Shown piece after piece: positions 23,154 to 23,448 of a stretch of 23,448 bases of DNA. Below the pieces are notes generated by a model, which ran no database searches, was not told the origin of the DNA, and saw only the letters and a list, made by a program, of their open reading frames with translations. Numbering within the stretch: the first letter of the stretch is position 1; the number at the start of each line of letters is the position of its first letter. Both the position numbers and the translations under genes were made by a program. Location of the stretch: positions 1 to 23,448 of the forward strand of contig DAHVAI010000340.1 of NCBI GenBank assembly GCA_027314685.1, in the 5' to 3' direction. This DNA is from Nitrososphaerota archaeon (GTDB lineage Archaea > Thermoproteota > Nitrososphaeria > Nitrososphaerales > CADDZS01).

Positions 23154-23448
23154 TTAGATCCTACAAAGCAGATCATCAATTATTCTAAGCGTCACGCCCC
23201 AAACTACATAGCTGTTCTGGTAATGGAACGATAGAACATCGTGATGCATTCCTAACATCTCGACTCGCATTTTTTGGATGTTTGCCTTATCGGAAAAGAA
23301 ACTTATGGGTATCCACACATAATCTTCAAGCTCGCGTGTTTCAATTATTGCATTGATTTGTGCCGACGCAAAGAATACGAAAGGGCTCACCATGACCGAT
23401 TTATTTCCAGTAGGTTGCTCATCCAGTTTTCCGAAGAATTCATGTGTT
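23154..23448 (-). CDS. Nudix hydrolase, CoA-pyrophosphatase-like, 3' part only
   Basis: This frame is open from the right edge and ends at TAA 23154-23156, giving the last 97 or so residues. An ATG at 23393 exists, but the frame continues upstream with family-like sequence (FFGKLDEQPTGNKSVMVSPFVFF), so the true start is outside the window. The pattern PFVFFASAQ, ELEDYVWIPISFF and a C-terminal SYVVWGVTLRIIDDLL matches the C-terminal half of NUDT7/8- and YeaB-type Nudix enzymes, which cleave CoA and related diphosphates. The Nudix box itself is not in the window, so activity cannot be checked. It reads in the same direction as tyrS, 65 nt away. Confidence 0.75.
   Translation of the reverse strand, partial: THEFFGKLDEQPTGNKSVMVSPFVFFASAQINAIIETRELEDYVWIPISFFSDKANIQKMRVEMLGMHHDVLSFHYQNSYVVWGVTLRIIDDLLCRI

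Noticed and set aside
1..23448. CRISPR array, insertion sequence or integrated element
   Set aside because: No regularly spaced repeats, transposase, integrase or flanking direct repeats at the tRNA genes were seen.

Overview
The window looks archaeal, most likely from the Nitrososphaerota (Thaumarchaeota) or a close relative in the TACK group. The evidence is a Cdv cell-division set (two ESCRT-III proteins and a Vps4-type ATPase), ribosomal protein L40e, archaeal-type AspRS, IleRS and TyrRS, an archaeal TGS-domain GTPase, TATA boxes about 25-35 nt upstream of starts (several suggesting leaderless mRNAs), and many TTG/GTG starts. No rRNA is present, so the placement is inferred from gene content alone.

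Layout. 1-711 (minus strand): 5' part of an alkaline-phosphatase-superfamily gene, tRNA-Val(CAC) and the short zinc-ribbon gene for L40e. 896-4835 (plus): sucC-sucD, a degenerate NusA-like KH protein and aspS. 4832-9683 (minus, read from right to left): an ESCRT-III paralogue, a cryptic small frame, CdvB, CdvC, a GNAT acetyltransferase pseudogene with three lesions, and an ornithine-cyclodeaminase-fold protein. 9961-13176 (plus): ileS. 13173-14207 (minus): a beta-CASP metallo-beta-lactamase nuclease. 14317-15558 (plus): a TGS GTPase, followed by an irregular tRNA gene on the minus strand. 15746-18001 (plus): an Lrp/AsnC regulator, a luciferase-like F420-type oxidoreductase and an XdhC-family protein. 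17998-18759 (minus): a dolichol-phosphate-mannose-synthase-like glycosyltransferase. 19039-22159 (plus): a PPOX-fold flavin/F420 oxidoreductase, then a tight three-gene run of APH-like kinase, inositol-monophosphatase-family phosphatase and APS-kinase-like P-loop kinase. 22156-23448 (minus): tyrS and the 3' part of a Nudix hydrolase.

Most genes are housekeeping: translation (three aminoacyl-tRNA synthetases, two tRNA genes, L40e, TGS GTPase), the TCA cycle (succinyl-CoA ligase) and cell division (Cdv). The less explained parts are the Cdv cluster with its cryptic insert, the irregular tRNA, the kinase-phosphatase-kinase run and the orphan XdhC. All four convergent gene pairs overlap by exactly 4 nt, so each pair shares its stop codons. 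No CRISPR array, insertion sequence, integrase or prophage gene was seen, and no gene-free stretch exceeds about 300 nt.
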